Notes under the pieces: generated by a model
Database searches by the model: none
The model's input: the letters and a program-made list of their open reading frames with translations, nothing else
Told to the model about the DNA's origin: nothing
Program-made: the position numbers and the translations under genes
In this document: one piece after another, positions 41,657 to 53,012 of the stretch
Numbering within the stretch: the stretch's first letter is position 1
Layout of the letters: every line of letters starts with the position of its first letter
DNA from: Streptomyces cellostaticus
GTDB taxonomy: Bacteria > Actinomycetota > Actinomycetes > Streptomycetales > Streptomycetaceae
DNA: 64,000 bases
Direction of reading: 5' to 3'
Assembly (NCBI RefSeq): GCF_001513965.1
Contig: NZ_KQ948015.1
Span: forward strand, 677,373 to 741,372

Positions 41657-43792
41657 TCAGGGGGTGAATCCGGCGACCCTGAGGGCGTGCACCAGGTCCC
41701 AGTGGCGCTCCTCGGAGACGCCCTGGGCGGCCTCCAGCAGGAGCGGCACGAGGCGGCCGGGGTCGGCGGCGGCGCTGCGGGCGGCCTCCTCGGGGGTGCG
41801 GACCCGGACGTAGGCGTCCAGCAGGGCCCGTACCTCCCTCGGGCGGCCCTCGGCGGCCAGCCCGAGCACGGCGGCGCCGATCTCCGCGGCCGGGCGGGCG
41901 ACCCCCTGCCGCAGCATCTGCAGCCCGTCCTCGGTCCTCCCGGCGGCCTCCAGGGCGTCGGCGGCGGCGACCAGCCGCTCGGCGGGCAGCGAGGCGGCCT
42001 CCCACAGCAGCGTGGCCCAGTCGGCGCCGAGCCCGGCGCGGTGCAGGCCGTCCGCGAGCAGCGGGAACCGGGCGGCGGGCCAGTGCGCGATCTCGACCAG
42101 CAGCACATGCGCCTCTCCGCTGCGCCCCTGCGCCCGCAATTCCGCCAGCTTCTCCACGGCACCGACGACGGCAGGCCCCGCCTCGGCGTCCACCGCCTCC
42201 ACGGACGCCTGCACCGGCGCAACGGCCTCGGCCGCCCCGGCGAACCGGGCCCCTCGCGGCGCCCGCCGCCCGACGGGCGCCTCCGGCACGGCGACGGCAC
42301 CGTCCTGCGGTACGACGACCGGATCCCCCTCGCCCTCGGCCATCCCGGCGAACCGCGCACTACCGCGACGACGCTTGCGGGGTTTACCGGGGTCCGGGGC
42401 GGCGCCGTGCCCGGCAGGCTGCTGGACGGGACTCCCACCGGACACGGCGGGGCGGGACACACCACCGGCATCCGACCCCACGAACGAGGAATCCCGACCA
42501 CCACCCGGCCCAGCGAACCACACGTCCTGGCCAGCAGAAGCCGAAGCAGGCCGCGCGTGCCCATCGCCCACGGGGGCCGCACCGTACCCGGCGGGCCCAA
42601 GGGCGGGACTCCCACCGGACACGGTGGAGCGGGACACACCACCGGCATCCGACCCCGCGAACGAGGAATCCTGACCGACACCCGGCCCGGCGAACCACAC
42701 GTCCTGGCCAGCAGAGGCCGAAGCAGGCCGCGCGTGCCCATCGCCCACGGGGACCGTGCCGTGCCCGGCAGACCGGAGGGAGGGACTCCCACCCGACCCA
42801 GCGAACCACACGTCCTGGCCAGCAGAAGCCGAAGCAGGCCGCGCGTGCCCATCGCCCACGGGGGCCGCACCGTACCCGGCGGGCCCAAGGGCGGGACTCC
42901 CACCGGACACGGTGGAGCGGGACACACCACCGGCATCCGACCCCGCGAACGAGGAATCCCGACCGACCCCCGGCCCAGCGAACCACACGTCCTGGCCAGC
43001 AGAAGCCGAAGCAGGCCGCGGGTTCCGGTTGCCTACGGGGGCCTCGGAGGGGCGGGACGACACCGGCCCGGAACCATGGCCGGGGGCGAACGGACTCCCG
43101 GCGCCCCGGGGCGCGACCGGCCCAGCCCCTTCGGGGGCAGCCTCGGTCCGCGCGGGGACGTCCGGCCCGCTGCTGTCGAGTGCGTCCGCACCGGTGGTCA
43201 GGCCCTCCCCCGCCCCACGGGGACCTTCGAAGGCCTGCTCGGCGCGCCAGGCAACCGGCGCGTCCCGGATCGGCACCTCCGCCGCCCTGCGGTCCGACTC
43301 CGCCATCCGCCACCGGAGTTCGGCGCATCGGGCGCCGGCCCTTTCGTGGTCGTCACGGGCCCAGGCCAGGTCGAGGCGGAGGGCGTCGGCCTCCTCGCGG
43401 GAGGTCGCCGCGGTGAGCAGACGGCCCAGTTCGGCCTGGCGCTCGGCGGCGTAGCGCTGCTCGCGGAGCATGACGTCGAGGCGGTCACCGAGGGTGTCCC
43501 GGGCGCCGGGCAGGGCATCGTACGCCGAGACGGCGGCCGTGTGCAGGGGGCGGGCCCGTTCCTTCTCCGCTCCGGCCGTGGCAGGGCCGTACGCCGCGGC
43601 GAGGTCCTGCAACAGCGCCTCCAGCACATCCCACGGCGGCACCTCACGCCCGTCGACACAGGCCTGCATCCCGTCCGGGTCACGCTGCCAGAAGACCCCG
43701 CACCAGCCCCCGCGCTGATCCAGGCGCCCCAGCAGGCCGTCCAGGTAGTTCGCGAACTCCCGGACCGGACCAGGGAGTTGATCCACCGCCAT
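41657..43792 (-). CDS. Repeat-rich protein with helical ends, unknown function
   Basis: This 711-residue protein has three parts. Residues 1-60 are a compact domain (WCGVFWQRDPDGMQACVDGR), followed by a long coiled-coil-like region (about 95-175). The centre is low-complexity with four copies of ARPASASAGQDVWFAG inside larger Gly/Ser/Pro units. The C-terminal 210 residues are helical repeats of TPR-like character (AELRAQGRSGEAHVLLVEIA, then WATLLWEAASLPAERLVAAA). The last part resembles Streptomyces proteins often labelled UL36-like or TPR. No enzyme motif or signal peptide was seen. It stands between the catabolic cluster and the XRE/map pair. Confidence 0.75.
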   Translation of the reverse strand: MAVDQLPGPVREFANYLDGLLGRLDQRGGWCGVFWQRDPDGMQACVDGREVPPWDVLEALLQDLAAAYGPATAGAEKERARPLHTAAVSAYDALPGARDTLGDRLDVMLREQRYAAERQAELGRLLTAATSREEADALRLDLAWARDDHERAGARCAELRWRMAESDRRAAEVPIRDAPVAWRAEQAFEGPRGAGEGLTTGADALDSSGPDVPARTEAAPEGAGPVAPRGAGSPFAPGHGSGPVSSRPSEAPVGNRNPRPASASAGQDVWFAGPGVGRDSSFAGSDAGGVSRSTVSGGSPALGPAGYGAAPVGDGHARPASASAGQDVWFAGSGGSPSLRSAGHGTVPVGDGHARPASASAGQDVWFAGPGVGQDSSFAGSDAGGVSRSTVSGGSPALGPAGYGAAPVGDGHARPASASAGQDVWFAGPGGGRDSSFVGSDAGGVSRPAVSGGSPVQQPAGHGAAPDPGKPRKRRRGSARFAGMAEGEGDPVVVPQDGAVAVPEAPVGRRAPRGARFAGAAEAVAPVQASVEAVDAEAGPAVVGAVEKLAELRAQGRSGEAHVLLVEIAHWPAARFPLLADGLHRAGLGADWATLLWEAASLPAERLVAAADALEAAGRTEDGLQMLRQGVARPAAEIGAAVLGLAAEGRPREVRALLDAYVRVRTPEEAARSAAADPGRLVPLLLEAAQGVSEERHWDLVHALRVAGFTP
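42410..43030. repeat. Long intragenic repeats, about 180 bp, four partial-to-full copies
   Basis: CGAACCACACGTCCTGGCCA recurs near 42514, 42691, 42802 and 42981, with long identical flanks encoding GDGHARPASASAGQDVWFAG. Spacing is about 177, 111 and 179 bp; the middle copy is shortened. All changes keep frame in the repeat-rich protein. Confidence 0.85.
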
Positions 43793-43939
43793 CGCCCGAC
43801 TCCCGCCCGACCGCCAGCACTCCGGTCGGTAGGCAACACCAGCTGTGTTACGGGCCTGCTACGCACAGTTTTCAGGGAGAGTGCGAGGGCCTCATTGCGG
43901 GATCTTGACCCTTGCGCGCAGCCCCGCCCCGGGCGTACG

Positions 43940-44191
43940 TCAGACGACCACCAGCGCACACCGCGCGACCAGCTCGTCCATGGACAGCCCGAGCACCCCG
44001 GCCAGCGCGGCCACGGTGAAGAAGGCCGGCGTCGGCGCCCGCCCGGTCTCGATCTTGCGGAGCGTCTCGGCCGAGATGCCCGCCTCGGCCGCGATCTCGG
44101 CCATGCTCCGGCCGCCGCGGGCGTCGCGCAGCAGCTGCCCGAGCCGTTCACCGCGTTCGCGCTCTTCAGGGGTGAGAGGGGTCCGCACCAT
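43940..44191 (-). CDS. XRE-family helix-turn-helix regulator
   Basis: This 83-residue protein is essentially one XRE/Cro domain: GERLGQLLRDARGGRSMAEI, AAEAGISAETLRKIETGRAP and AGVLGLSMDELVARC. It has no sensor domain. It is transcribed divergently from the methionine aminopeptidase gene, 62 bp apart, and a palindrome lies over the aminopeptidase -10, so control of that gene and itself is likely. The ATG is preceded by AT-rich sequence without a clear Shine-Dalgarno motif. Confidence 0.9.
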   Translation of the reverse strand: MVRTPLTPEERERGERLGQLLRDARGGRSMAEIAAEAGISAETLRKIETGRAPTPAFFTVAALAGVLGLSMDELVARCALVVV

Positions 44192-44202
44192 GGCGCCATT
44201 CT

Positions 44203-44246
44203 AATACCGCCCACCCGCCGGATCCCCATTTAAATACCGGTATAGT
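44203..44246 (+). promoter_or_regulatory. map promoter with XRE-type operator and leaderless start
   Basis: A -10 hexamer TATAGT (44241-44246) ends seven bases before the map ATG, and no ribosome-binding site exists, which fits a leaderless mRNA. The perfect palindrome ATACCGGTAT (44234-44243) overlaps the -10, and AATACCG is repeated 30 bp upstream (44203) toward the xre gene. Confidence 0.6.
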
Positions 44247-44253
44247 AATTGGC

Positions 44254-45030
44254 ATGGTTGAGTTGAAGACGGACACATCGATCGACGCGATGCACAGGGC
44301 GGGCCAGGTCGTCGGGCGGGCTCTGACGGCCGTACGGCAGGCCGCGGACGTCGGCGTCTCCCTGCTGGAACTGGACGAGGTCGCCCGGGAGGTGCTGCGC
44401 GAGGCCGGGGCGTCCTCGCCGTTCCTCGGCTACCGCCCCTCCTTCGCCCCGACCCCCTTCCCCGCGGTGATCTGCGCCTCGGTCAACGACGCGATCGTGC
44501 ACGGCATCCCCACCCAATACCGCCTGCGCGACGGCGACCTGGTCTCCATCGACTGCGGCGCCACCCTGGACGGCTGGGCCGGCGACTCGGCGATCAGCTT
44601 CACGGTGGGCCGCGCACACCCGGCGGACCTGCGCCTGATCGACACCGCCGAGCGCGCCCTGGCGGCGGGCATCGAGGCGGCCGTCGTAGGCAACCGCATC
44701 GGCGACATCGCCCACGCCGTCGGCCGGGTCTGCCGCACGGCCGGCTACGGCATCCCGTCCGGCTTCGGCGGCCACGGCGTGGGCCGTCGCATGCACGAGG
44801 ACCCGGAGGTCCCCAACGAGGGCCGCCCCGGCCGGGGTCTTGCGTTGCGCCACGGCATGGTCCTGGCGATCGAGCCGATGCTGATCGCCGGCGGCAAGGA
44901 CGGCTACTACGAGGACGACGACGGCTGGACCCTGCGCACGAGCGACAGCTCCCGCGCAGCACATGCCGAACACACGGTGGCGATCACGGAGAACGGCCCC
45001 CGGATCCTCACAGCACGAGAAACCCCCTAG
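44254..45030 (+). CDS. map: Type I methionine aminopeptidase
   Basis: This 258-residue pita-bread-fold enzyme removes N-terminal Met. Metal ligands Asp100 and Asp111 (SIDCGATLDGWAGDSA), His174 (GFGGHGVGRRMHEDP), Glu207 (AIEPML) and Glu239 (HAEHTVAIT) are all present, with substrate-binding His83 in DAIVHGIPT. Length and motifs indicate the short type I form without an N-terminal SH3-binding extension. Streptomyces carry more than one map. This copy, paired with an XRE regulator and a leaderless promoter, is probably the conditional one. Confidence 0.93.
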   Translation: MVELKTDTSIDAMHRAGQVVGRALTAVRQAADVGVSLLELDEVAREVLREAGASSPFLGYRPSFAPTPFPAVICASVNDAIVHGIPTQYRLRDGDLVSIDCGATLDGWAGDSAISFTVGRAHPADLRLIDTAERALAAGIEAAVVGNRIGDIAHAVGRVCRTAGYGIPSGFGGHGVGRRMHEDPEVPNEGRPGRGLALRHGMVLAIEPMLIAGGKDGYYEDDDGWTLRTSDSSRAAHAEHTVAITENGPRILTARETP

Positions 45031-45081
45031 AAGGGGCGCGGGGAACTGCGCGACCAGCCACAACGCACCCGCAGTCGCGCA
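45031..45081 (+). repeat. Dispersed Streptomyces-type intergenic repeat with hairpin
   Basis: The sequence AAGGGGCGCGGGGAACTGCG followed by CGACCAGCCACAACGCACCC resembles an intergenic element I recall as recurring after genes in Streptomyces genomes. TGCGCGAC (45047-45054) and GTCGCGCA (45074-45081) form a perfect 8-bp stem, so it may terminate map transcription. Confidence 0.55.
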
Positions 45082-45179
45082 AGGACAGTGGCCCCCCGAT
45101 GAAGTAGGCGCCCCGCACATGCCAGCCGCAGGCATCCGTGCCAAGGTGTTATGAACCCGCACCAAAGGAACGGAACGCC

Positions 45180-47717
<2,538 letters not shown>

Positions 47718-47720
47718 CGG

Positions 47721-49523
47721 TCACGGCGCCGCCGGATACACCACCATCGCCGAGCCGCCGCCCCGTCGTACCTTCTCGGCGGCGGCCAGCCACCTGCCGT
47801 CCGGCAGCCGCTGGACGCCGGTGGCCGCGCCGATCTCGGGGTTCGTCTTGAAGCTGTGCCCGATGGCTTCCAGCCGGGCCCTCAAGTCGCTGTTGTACAG
47901 GCCTGGTTCGAGTTCGGTCTGGGCCGCGTTGCGCTGGCTGGCGCGCGGTGCGGCGATGGCGTCGACCAGCGGCAGATGCCGGTCGAGGAACTCGGTCAGC
48001 GTCTGCAGCACGGTGGTGATGATGGTCGCGCCGCCGGGCGAACCGAGCGCCACCACGGGCCTGTCGTGCCGGTCGAGGACGATGGTCGGCGAGATGGACG
48101 AGCGCGGCCGCTTGCCCGGCCCGGGCAGGTTCGGGTCGTGCACGGCCGGGTTGGCCGGGGCGAAGGAGAAGTCGGTCAGCTCGTTGTTGAGCAGGAAGCC
48201 CCGGCCGGGCACGGTGATGCCGCTGCCGCCGGTCTGCTCGATGGTGAGCGTGTAGGAGACGACGTTGCCCCACTTGTCGGCCACGGTGAGGTGGGTGGTG
48301 TTCTCGCCCTCGTACGTCGTCGGGGCCGCCGTACCGCCGGTGGCGCAGGCGGCGGGGTGGCGCGGGTCGCCGGGCGCGAGCGGGCTCGTGAGGACCGCGT
48401 CGTCCTTGATCAGGCAGGCGCGCGAGTCGGCGTACTTCTGCGACAGCAGTTCCTTCGCCGGTACGTCCTCGAAGGCGGGGTCGCCGACCCAGCGCCCGCG
48501 GTCGGCGAAGGCGATGCGGCTGGCCTCGATGTAGTGGTGCAGGTACTGCACCTCGCTCGCCTTCGAAAGGTCGGTCTTCTCCAGGATGTTGAGCGCCTCG
48601 CCGACCGTGGTGCCGCCCGAGGAGGAGGGCGCGATGGAGTACACCTTCAGACCGCGGTACGAGGTCTTCGTGGGCCTCTGGAGCTTGGCGCGGTAGGCGG
48701 CCAGGTCCTTGTCGGACAGCTTGCCGGGGCGGGCGTTCCAGCCGGAGGACGGGTCCACCGGCGGCTTGTCGACCGTGGCGACGATGTCCTTGCCGAGGTC
48801 GCCCTGGTAGACGGCACCGACGCCCTTCTTCGCCAGTACGTCGTAGGTCCGGGCGAGATCGGGGTTCTTGAAGGTGGAGCCGACCACCGGGAGCTGTCCG
48901 CCGGGCAGGAACAGCTTGGCGGTGTCGGGGAAGTAGCGGAACCGGGTCTCGTTGGACGCGGTCTGCGAGCGGAAGGTGTCGTCCACGGTGAAGCCGTCGC
49001 GGGCGATCCGCTCGGCCGGCTTCAGGACCGTACCGAGATCCCGCCTGCCCCATTCGTCCAGCGCCGTCTGCCAGGTGGCGGGCGTGCCCGGGGTGCCGAC
49101 GCTCAGGCCGCTGCTGACGGCGTCGGCGAAGGCGAGCGGCTTGCCGTTCTCCGTGAACAGCTGGGAGTCGGCACTCAGCGGCGCGGTCTCGCGGCCGTCG
49201 ATGGTGTGCACCGTGCGGGACTTGGCGTCGTAGTAGACGAAGTAGCCGCCTCCGCCGATGCCGGCCGAGTAGGGCTCGGTGACGCCGAGCGCGGCTGCGG
49301 TGGCGACGGCCGCGTCGACCGCGTTGCCGCCCTTCTTGAGTACCTCGATGCCGGCGGCGGAGGCGTCCGCGTCGACGCTCGCCACGGCGCCGCCGTAGCC
49401 GACGGCCACCGGAACCTTCGTGGGCGTCTCGCTCGTTGCGGCGGGGGGCGCCGCCGCACCCACCGACACCACGGCGGCCGAGACCGCCAGAACCGCCAGT
49501 TTCCGCGTGCCAGGGCGACCCAT
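47721..49523 (-). CDS. ggt: Secreted gamma-glutamyltranspeptidase
   Basis: This 600-residue protein has a signal peptide (about 1-30, LAVLAVSAAVVSVGAAAPPA) and a mature Ntn-hydrolase with GGNAVDAAVATAAALGVTEP, the donor-site SAGIGGGGYFVYYD, and the autocleavage Thr in EGENTTHLTVADKWGN. It should hydrolyse extracellular glutathione and gamma-glutamyl peptides. The ATG at 49523 follows GGGAGG. It is convergent with the clp gene (3-bp gap), and the glutamate-type ABC transporter lies a few kilobases away. Confidence 0.95.
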   Translation of the reverse strand: MGRPGTRKLAVLAVSAAVVSVGAAAPPAATSETPTKVPVAVGYGGAVASVDADASAAGIEVLKKGGNAVDAAVATAAALGVTEPYSAGIGGGGYFVYYDAKSRTVHTIDGRETAPLSADSQLFTENGKPLAFADAVSSGLSVGTPGTPATWQTALDEWGRRDLGTVLKPAERIARDGFTVDDTFRSQTASNETRFRYFPDTAKLFLPGGQLPVVGSTFKNPDLARTYDVLAKKGVGAVYQGDLGKDIVATVDKPPVDPSSGWNARPGKLSDKDLAAYRAKLQRPTKTSYRGLKVYSIAPSSSGGTTVGEALNILEKTDLSKASEVQYLHHYIEASRIAFADRGRWVGDPAFEDVPAKELLSQKYADSRACLIKDDAVLTSPLAPGDPRHPAACATGGTAAPTTYEGENTTHLTVADKWGNVVSYTLTIEQTGGSGITVPGRGFLLNNELTDFSFAPANPAVHDPNLPGPGKRPRSSISPTIVLDRHDRPVVALGSPGGATIITTVLQTLTEFLDRHLPLVDAIAAPRASQRNAAQTELEPGLYNSDLRARLEAIGHSFKTNPEIGAATGVQRLPDGRWLAAAEKVRRGGGSAMVVYPAAP

Positions 49524-49651
49524 CCGTACCTCCCGTCGGGACAGTCCGCGCAGCGTAACCAGATTGCCGTGGTACCGACAGTACGCCTCGGTCATCCGCC
49601 ATACGAACGTCACACATCGAACACCGGTACGTACCCGTTCCCCGGGCCCGC

Positions 49652-49657
49652 TAGCAT
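49652..49657 (+). promoter_or_regulatory. -10 hexamer suggesting a leaderless transcript
   Basis: TAGCAT ends eight bases before the ATG at 49666, and no ribosome-binding site precedes that codon; this spacing matches leaderless Streptomyces mRNAs. The -35 region is not obvious. Confidence 0.45.
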
Positions 49658-49665
49658 GCGCGGCC

Positions 49666-50412
49666 ATGAACGACGACGTGCGCAACATCGTCCTGGGCGT
49701 CGTGGCGGCCGGCATCAGTGCCGCGCTCGGCTGGCTCGCCCGTACCTACCTGTGGCGGCGCAGGCTGCGGCGCAAGCAGGCGTTCTTCGGGCTGCCGGAC
49801 CATTCCGAATCACTGCTGGTGGTCAACCGCAACGCGGGCGGACCGGACCTGTCGGTGATGCGGCACGACGTGTTCGCCCTCCTGGAACTCGCCGCCCTCA
49901 TCAAGGACTGCAACGCGCACGCCCAGGTCGTGGCACACGACGCCACACAGCAGGGATTCGGTGAGCGCACGGAGTTCTGCCTCGGCGGACCGGTGTCCAA
50001 CCGCCGGATGGAGGCCCACCTCTCCTCCCTGTTGCCCGGCGTGCAGATGAACGTCGACGCCGAAGCCGGGCCGGAACTGGGCGCCCTCCGGATCGGCGGG
50101 GAGGCCTATCGCATGGAGGGCGGCCGAAGCGAGTACGTCCTGCTCGCCCGGCTCACCGCGGGCGGACGGCACGATGCCCGCCCGGTGTTCCTCTTCTGCG
50201 GACAGCGCGCAATCACCAACCAGGCCGCGACCCGCTATCTGGCCCGGGAGCACGAGCGGTTGGCCCGGAAGTACGGCAGCGGCTCCTTCGTGCTGCTGCT
50301 GAAGGTGGTCAACTCCCAGGCCTACGGACCGGACGTGGTCGAGCTGGTGGCGGACGTGACGCGGACGGCACGGACGCCTTCGCCGGACTCGGCTTCTGCG
50401 GTCGCGTCGTAG
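49666..50412 (+). CDS. Membrane-anchored protein of unknown function
   Basis: This 248-residue protein has a single N-terminal membrane segment (about 8-28) followed by a basic stretch (WRRRLRRKQ), so the rest is most likely cytoplasmic. The soluble part is alpha/beta (SLLVVNRNAGGPDLSVMRHD, ALLELAALIKDCNAHAQVVA) and later contains EYVLLARLTAGG and RPVFLFCGQRAITNQAATRY, a layout I associate with Streptomyces hypothetical secreted or membrane proteins. No catalytic signature was recognised. It is divergent from the secreted gamma-glutamyltranspeptidase gene. Confidence 0.8.
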   Translation: MNDDVRNIVLGVVAAGISAALGWLARTYLWRRRLRRKQAFFGLPDHSESLLVVNRNAGGPDLSVMRHDVFALLELAALIKDCNAHAQVVAHDATQQGFGERTEFCLGGPVSNRRMEAHLSSLLPGVQMNVDAEAGPELGALRIGGEAYRMEGGRSEYVLLARLTAGGRHDARPVFLFCGQRAITNQAATRYLAREHERLARKYGSGSFVLLLKVVNSQAYGPDVVELVADVTRTARTPSPDSASAVAS

Positions 50413-50518
50413 CGTTCAACAATCTTTACCGGCACGTAACTTACCGACGGGTTACTTACGGTAAGAGCGGCCGGTTACCGTCGGGTCACTTTGTACTGAC
50501 ACGAGTGAGGAGTGACCC
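50413..50518 (+). promoter_or_regulatory. Cluster of TTACCG half-sites before the hydrolase gene
   Basis: TTACCG occurs at 50426, 50441 and 50475, with an inverted CGGTAA at 50459-50464 inside the near-palindrome CTTACGGTAAG. A TGTACT hexamer downstream is a possible -10. This density within 55 bp suggests an operator region. Confidence 0.4.
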
Positions 50519-52084
50519 ATGGGACACGGTCGCACCACCTTGCGCACCTCGGCGGTCGGAGCCGTCTGCGCGGCGCTGATCGCCGGAACGGTCGTCGGCC
50601 TGGCTCCGGCGGCCCAGGCTGCGCCGTCCGTCCGGTTCGTGGACATCACCGGCGACGGCGGCACCGTACTGAAGGCGAACGTCGTCACGCCCGCGGACGC
50701 CGACGGCTCGCACAGCTACCCGCTCATCGTGCTGCCCACGAGCTGGGGCCTGCCCCAGGTGGAGTACCTCGCCCAGGCGCAGAAGCTCGCCGACTCCGGC
50801 TATGTGGTGCTCACCTACAACGTGCGCGGCTTCTGGCAGTCCGGCGGCCAGATAGAAGTGGCGGGTCCGCCCGACATAGCGGACGCCTCCAAGGTGATCG
50901 ACTGGGCGCTCGCGAACACCCCCGCGGACCCTGGCCGCATCGGCATGGCGGGCGTCTCCTACGGCGCCGGGATCAGCCTGCTCGCCGCCGCCCACGACAA
51001 GCGCATCAAGGCGGTCGCCGCACTGAGCGGCTGGGCCGACCTGATCTCCTCGATCTACTCGGGCCGCACCCAGCACGTCCAGGCGGGCGCCCTGCTGGAC
51101 GGCGCGGGCATCCTCACCGGCCGCGAGAGCCCCGAACTGAGGCAGATCTTCGACAACTTCTACGCCTCCGACCTGACCCACGAGCAGGAGATGATCGACT
51201 GGGGGCGGAAACGTTCTGCCGCGACCTACCTCGACCAGCTGAACAAGAACGGCGCCGCGGTCCTGATGGCCAACGCCTGGGGCGACACGATCTTCCCGGC
51301 GAACCAGTACACCGACTTCTACGAGAAGCTGACCGTCCCGAAGCGCCTTGAACTGCGCCCCGGCGACCACGCTACGGCCGAAATGACCGGCCTGTTCGGG
51401 CTGCCGAACGACGTGTGGACGGACACCGGGCGCTGGTTCGACCACTACCTCAAGGGCGCCGACAACGGCATCGACCGCGAGCAGCCCGTCCAGCTGAAGT
51501 CCCGTAGCGCGGGGGGATACGAGGGCTACCCGGACTGGAAGTCGGTCGGCGCGACCCGCCGGAAGCTCGAGCTGGCGGGCTCCACCACCATCCACGCGAA
51601 CGTCGACTCGGGCGCGGACGGCGGGATCGTCTTCCTCTCCAGCATCCTGGACCAGATCGCCCAGCTGCCGCCCGTCGCCTCGATCCCGCTGCTGCCGCGC
51701 CGCTGGGCGGCCGTGTGGCAGTCGGAGCGGTACGGCACGGCCCAGCAGGTGCGCGGCACGGCCTCGCTGCACACCACACTCACTCCGACCAAGGAGAGCG
51801 GCACCCTCGTCGCCTACCTGTACGACGTGGGACCGCTCGGCTTCGGCAAACTGGTCACCAACGCGCCCTACACCTGGCACGGGCGGACGCCCGGCGAGCC
51901 GTTCGACGTGGACCTGGACCTGTTCTCCACGGCCTACGACGTCCCCGCCGGGCACCGCCTCGCACTGGTGATCGACACGGTCGACCCGCTCTACATCGAG
52001 CACAACCCGTCCGGCGCGCAGCTGACCTTCTCCTCGCCCCCGGACGACCCGTCGTACGTGTCCGTCCCCGTGCGCGAGCAGTGA
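50519..52084 (+). CDS. Secreted CocE/NonD-type alpha/beta hydrolase
   Basis: This 521-residue protein has a signal peptide ending AAQA-AP (about 1-34), then an alpha/beta-hydrolase with nucleophile Ser147 in GMAGVSYGAG, probable acid Asp in NAWGDTIFP and His in LRPGDHAT. A C-terminal jelly-roll like that of X-Pro dipeptidyl-peptidase/cocaine-esterase proteins follows (RLALVIDTVDPLYIEHNPSG). The substrate may be an ester or N-terminal dipeptide of a peptide. GGAGTG precedes the ATG. Neighbours give no functional hint; it ends 49 bp from the convergent glu operon. Confidence 0.9.
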   Translation: MGHGRTTLRTSAVGAVCAALIAGTVVGLAPAAQAAPSVRFVDITGDGGTVLKANVVTPADADGSHSYPLIVLPTSWGLPQVEYLAQAQKLADSGYVVLTYNVRGFWQSGGQIEVAGPPDIADASKVIDWALANTPADPGRIGMAGVSYGAGISLLAAAHDKRIKAVAALSGWADLISSIYSGRTQHVQAGALLDGAGILTGRESPELRQIFDNFYASDLTHEQEMIDWGRKRSAATYLDQLNKNGAAVLMANAWGDTIFPANQYTDFYEKLTVPKRLELRPGDHATAEMTGLFGLPNDVWTDTGRWFDHYLKGADNGIDREQPVQLKSRSAGGYEGYPDWKSVGATRRKLELAGSTTIHANVDSGADGGIVFLSSILDQIAQLPPVASIPLLPRRWAAVWQSERYGTAQQVRGTASLHTTLTPTKESGTLVAYLYDVGPLGFGKLVTNAPYTWHGRTPGEPFDVDLDLFSTAYDVPAGHRLALVIDTVDPLYIEHNPSGAQLTFSSPPDDPSYVSVPVREQ

Positions 52085-52133
52085 TCTCCGGCTGCCGCCG
52101 GACGAGCCTGGCCCGTGTGAACTGCCGCACCCC

Positions 52134-53012
52134 TCACGGTCTCGGGGCCGTGGGGGGTTCCCCACCCGGCAGCAGCGTCCCAGGTTCCGCCGCGGCGATG
52201 GCCACGGCCTCGGTCTTGGGACTGCGCTGCTCACGGCGGGACACCCAGCCGGCGAACCACGAGAGCAGCATGCACATCCCGATGTAGATCGGCGAGATCA
52301 CCATCACCACGGGGATGAACGGCAAATCGTAGTCGAGGTTCGAGGCGATGAGCTTCCCGGCGTGGAGGAACTCCTCGTAGGTGATGAGATAGCCGAGGGA
52401 GGTGTCCTTCAGGGCCACCACCAACTGGCTGATGATGGCGGGCAGCATGGCGCGTACGGCCTGCGGCACGAGGACGTGCGCCATGACCTGGCTCTTACGC
52501 ATGCCGAGAGCGAACGCGGCCTCCTTCTGGCCGCGTTCGACGGCGTTCACGCCGGAGCGGAAGACCTCGGCGAGCACCGAGCCGTTGTAGAGCGTGAGCC
52601 CGGCGACGAGTGCGGGCAGCGGCTGCACCTTCAGCGCCACGAAGATGAAGAAGATCATCACCAGCACGGGCATGGCACGGAAGAACTCCACGACGAGTGT
52701 GGCCGCCCAGCGCACCGGCCGGTGGTCCGACAGCCGCCCGGTGGCCAGCAGTCCGCCGAGGGCCAGCGAGAGGACGGCCGCGATCCCGAACGCCTTGAGC
52801 GTGTTGCCAAGGCCGCGCAGGAGCAGTTCCTGGATGCCCTGGTAGGCGAACGGCATCCACTTGGTGGAGGTGAACTGGCTGGTGTCGAAGAGGAGATACA
52901 GGATCCAGGCGACCAGAGCGAGCAGGACGACGGTGGACAGGACACCGTATGCGGTATGCCGTCGCCGGGTGACGGGACCCGGAATGTCGTAAAGCGCGGT
53001 GGCCCCGGTCAT
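52134..53012 (-). CDS. gluD: Glutamate-type ABC transporter permease GluD
   Basis: This 292-residue inner-membrane permease of the polar amino acid uptake family has five to six helices and the EAA loop ERGQKEAAFALGMRKSQVMA that contacts the ATPase. It starts 4 bp inside the GluC gene end (ATGA). Its C-terminus carries a proline-rich tail. With GluC it forms the membrane channel for uptake of glutamate or a related amino acid. Confidence 0.93.
   Translation of the reverse strand: MTGATALYDIPGPVTRRRHTAYGVLSTVVLLALVAWILYLLFDTSQFTSTKWMPFAYQGIQELLLRGLGNTLKAFGIAAVLSLALGGLLATGRLSDHRPVRWAATLVVEFFRAMPVLVMIFFIFVALKVQPLPALVAGLTLYNGSVLAEVFRSGVNAVERGQKEAAFALGMRKSQVMAHVLVPQAVRAMLPAIISQLVVALKDTSLGYLITYEEFLHAGKLIASNLDYDLPFIPVVMVISPIYIGMCMLLSWFAGWVSRREQRSPKTEAVAIAAAEPGTLLPGGEPPTAPRP

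Noticed and set aside
42410..43030. Repeats with about 180-bp period considered as a mobile or CRISPR-like element
   Set aside because: Units are in frame and encode a protein repeat; they have no element ends and no unique spacers.
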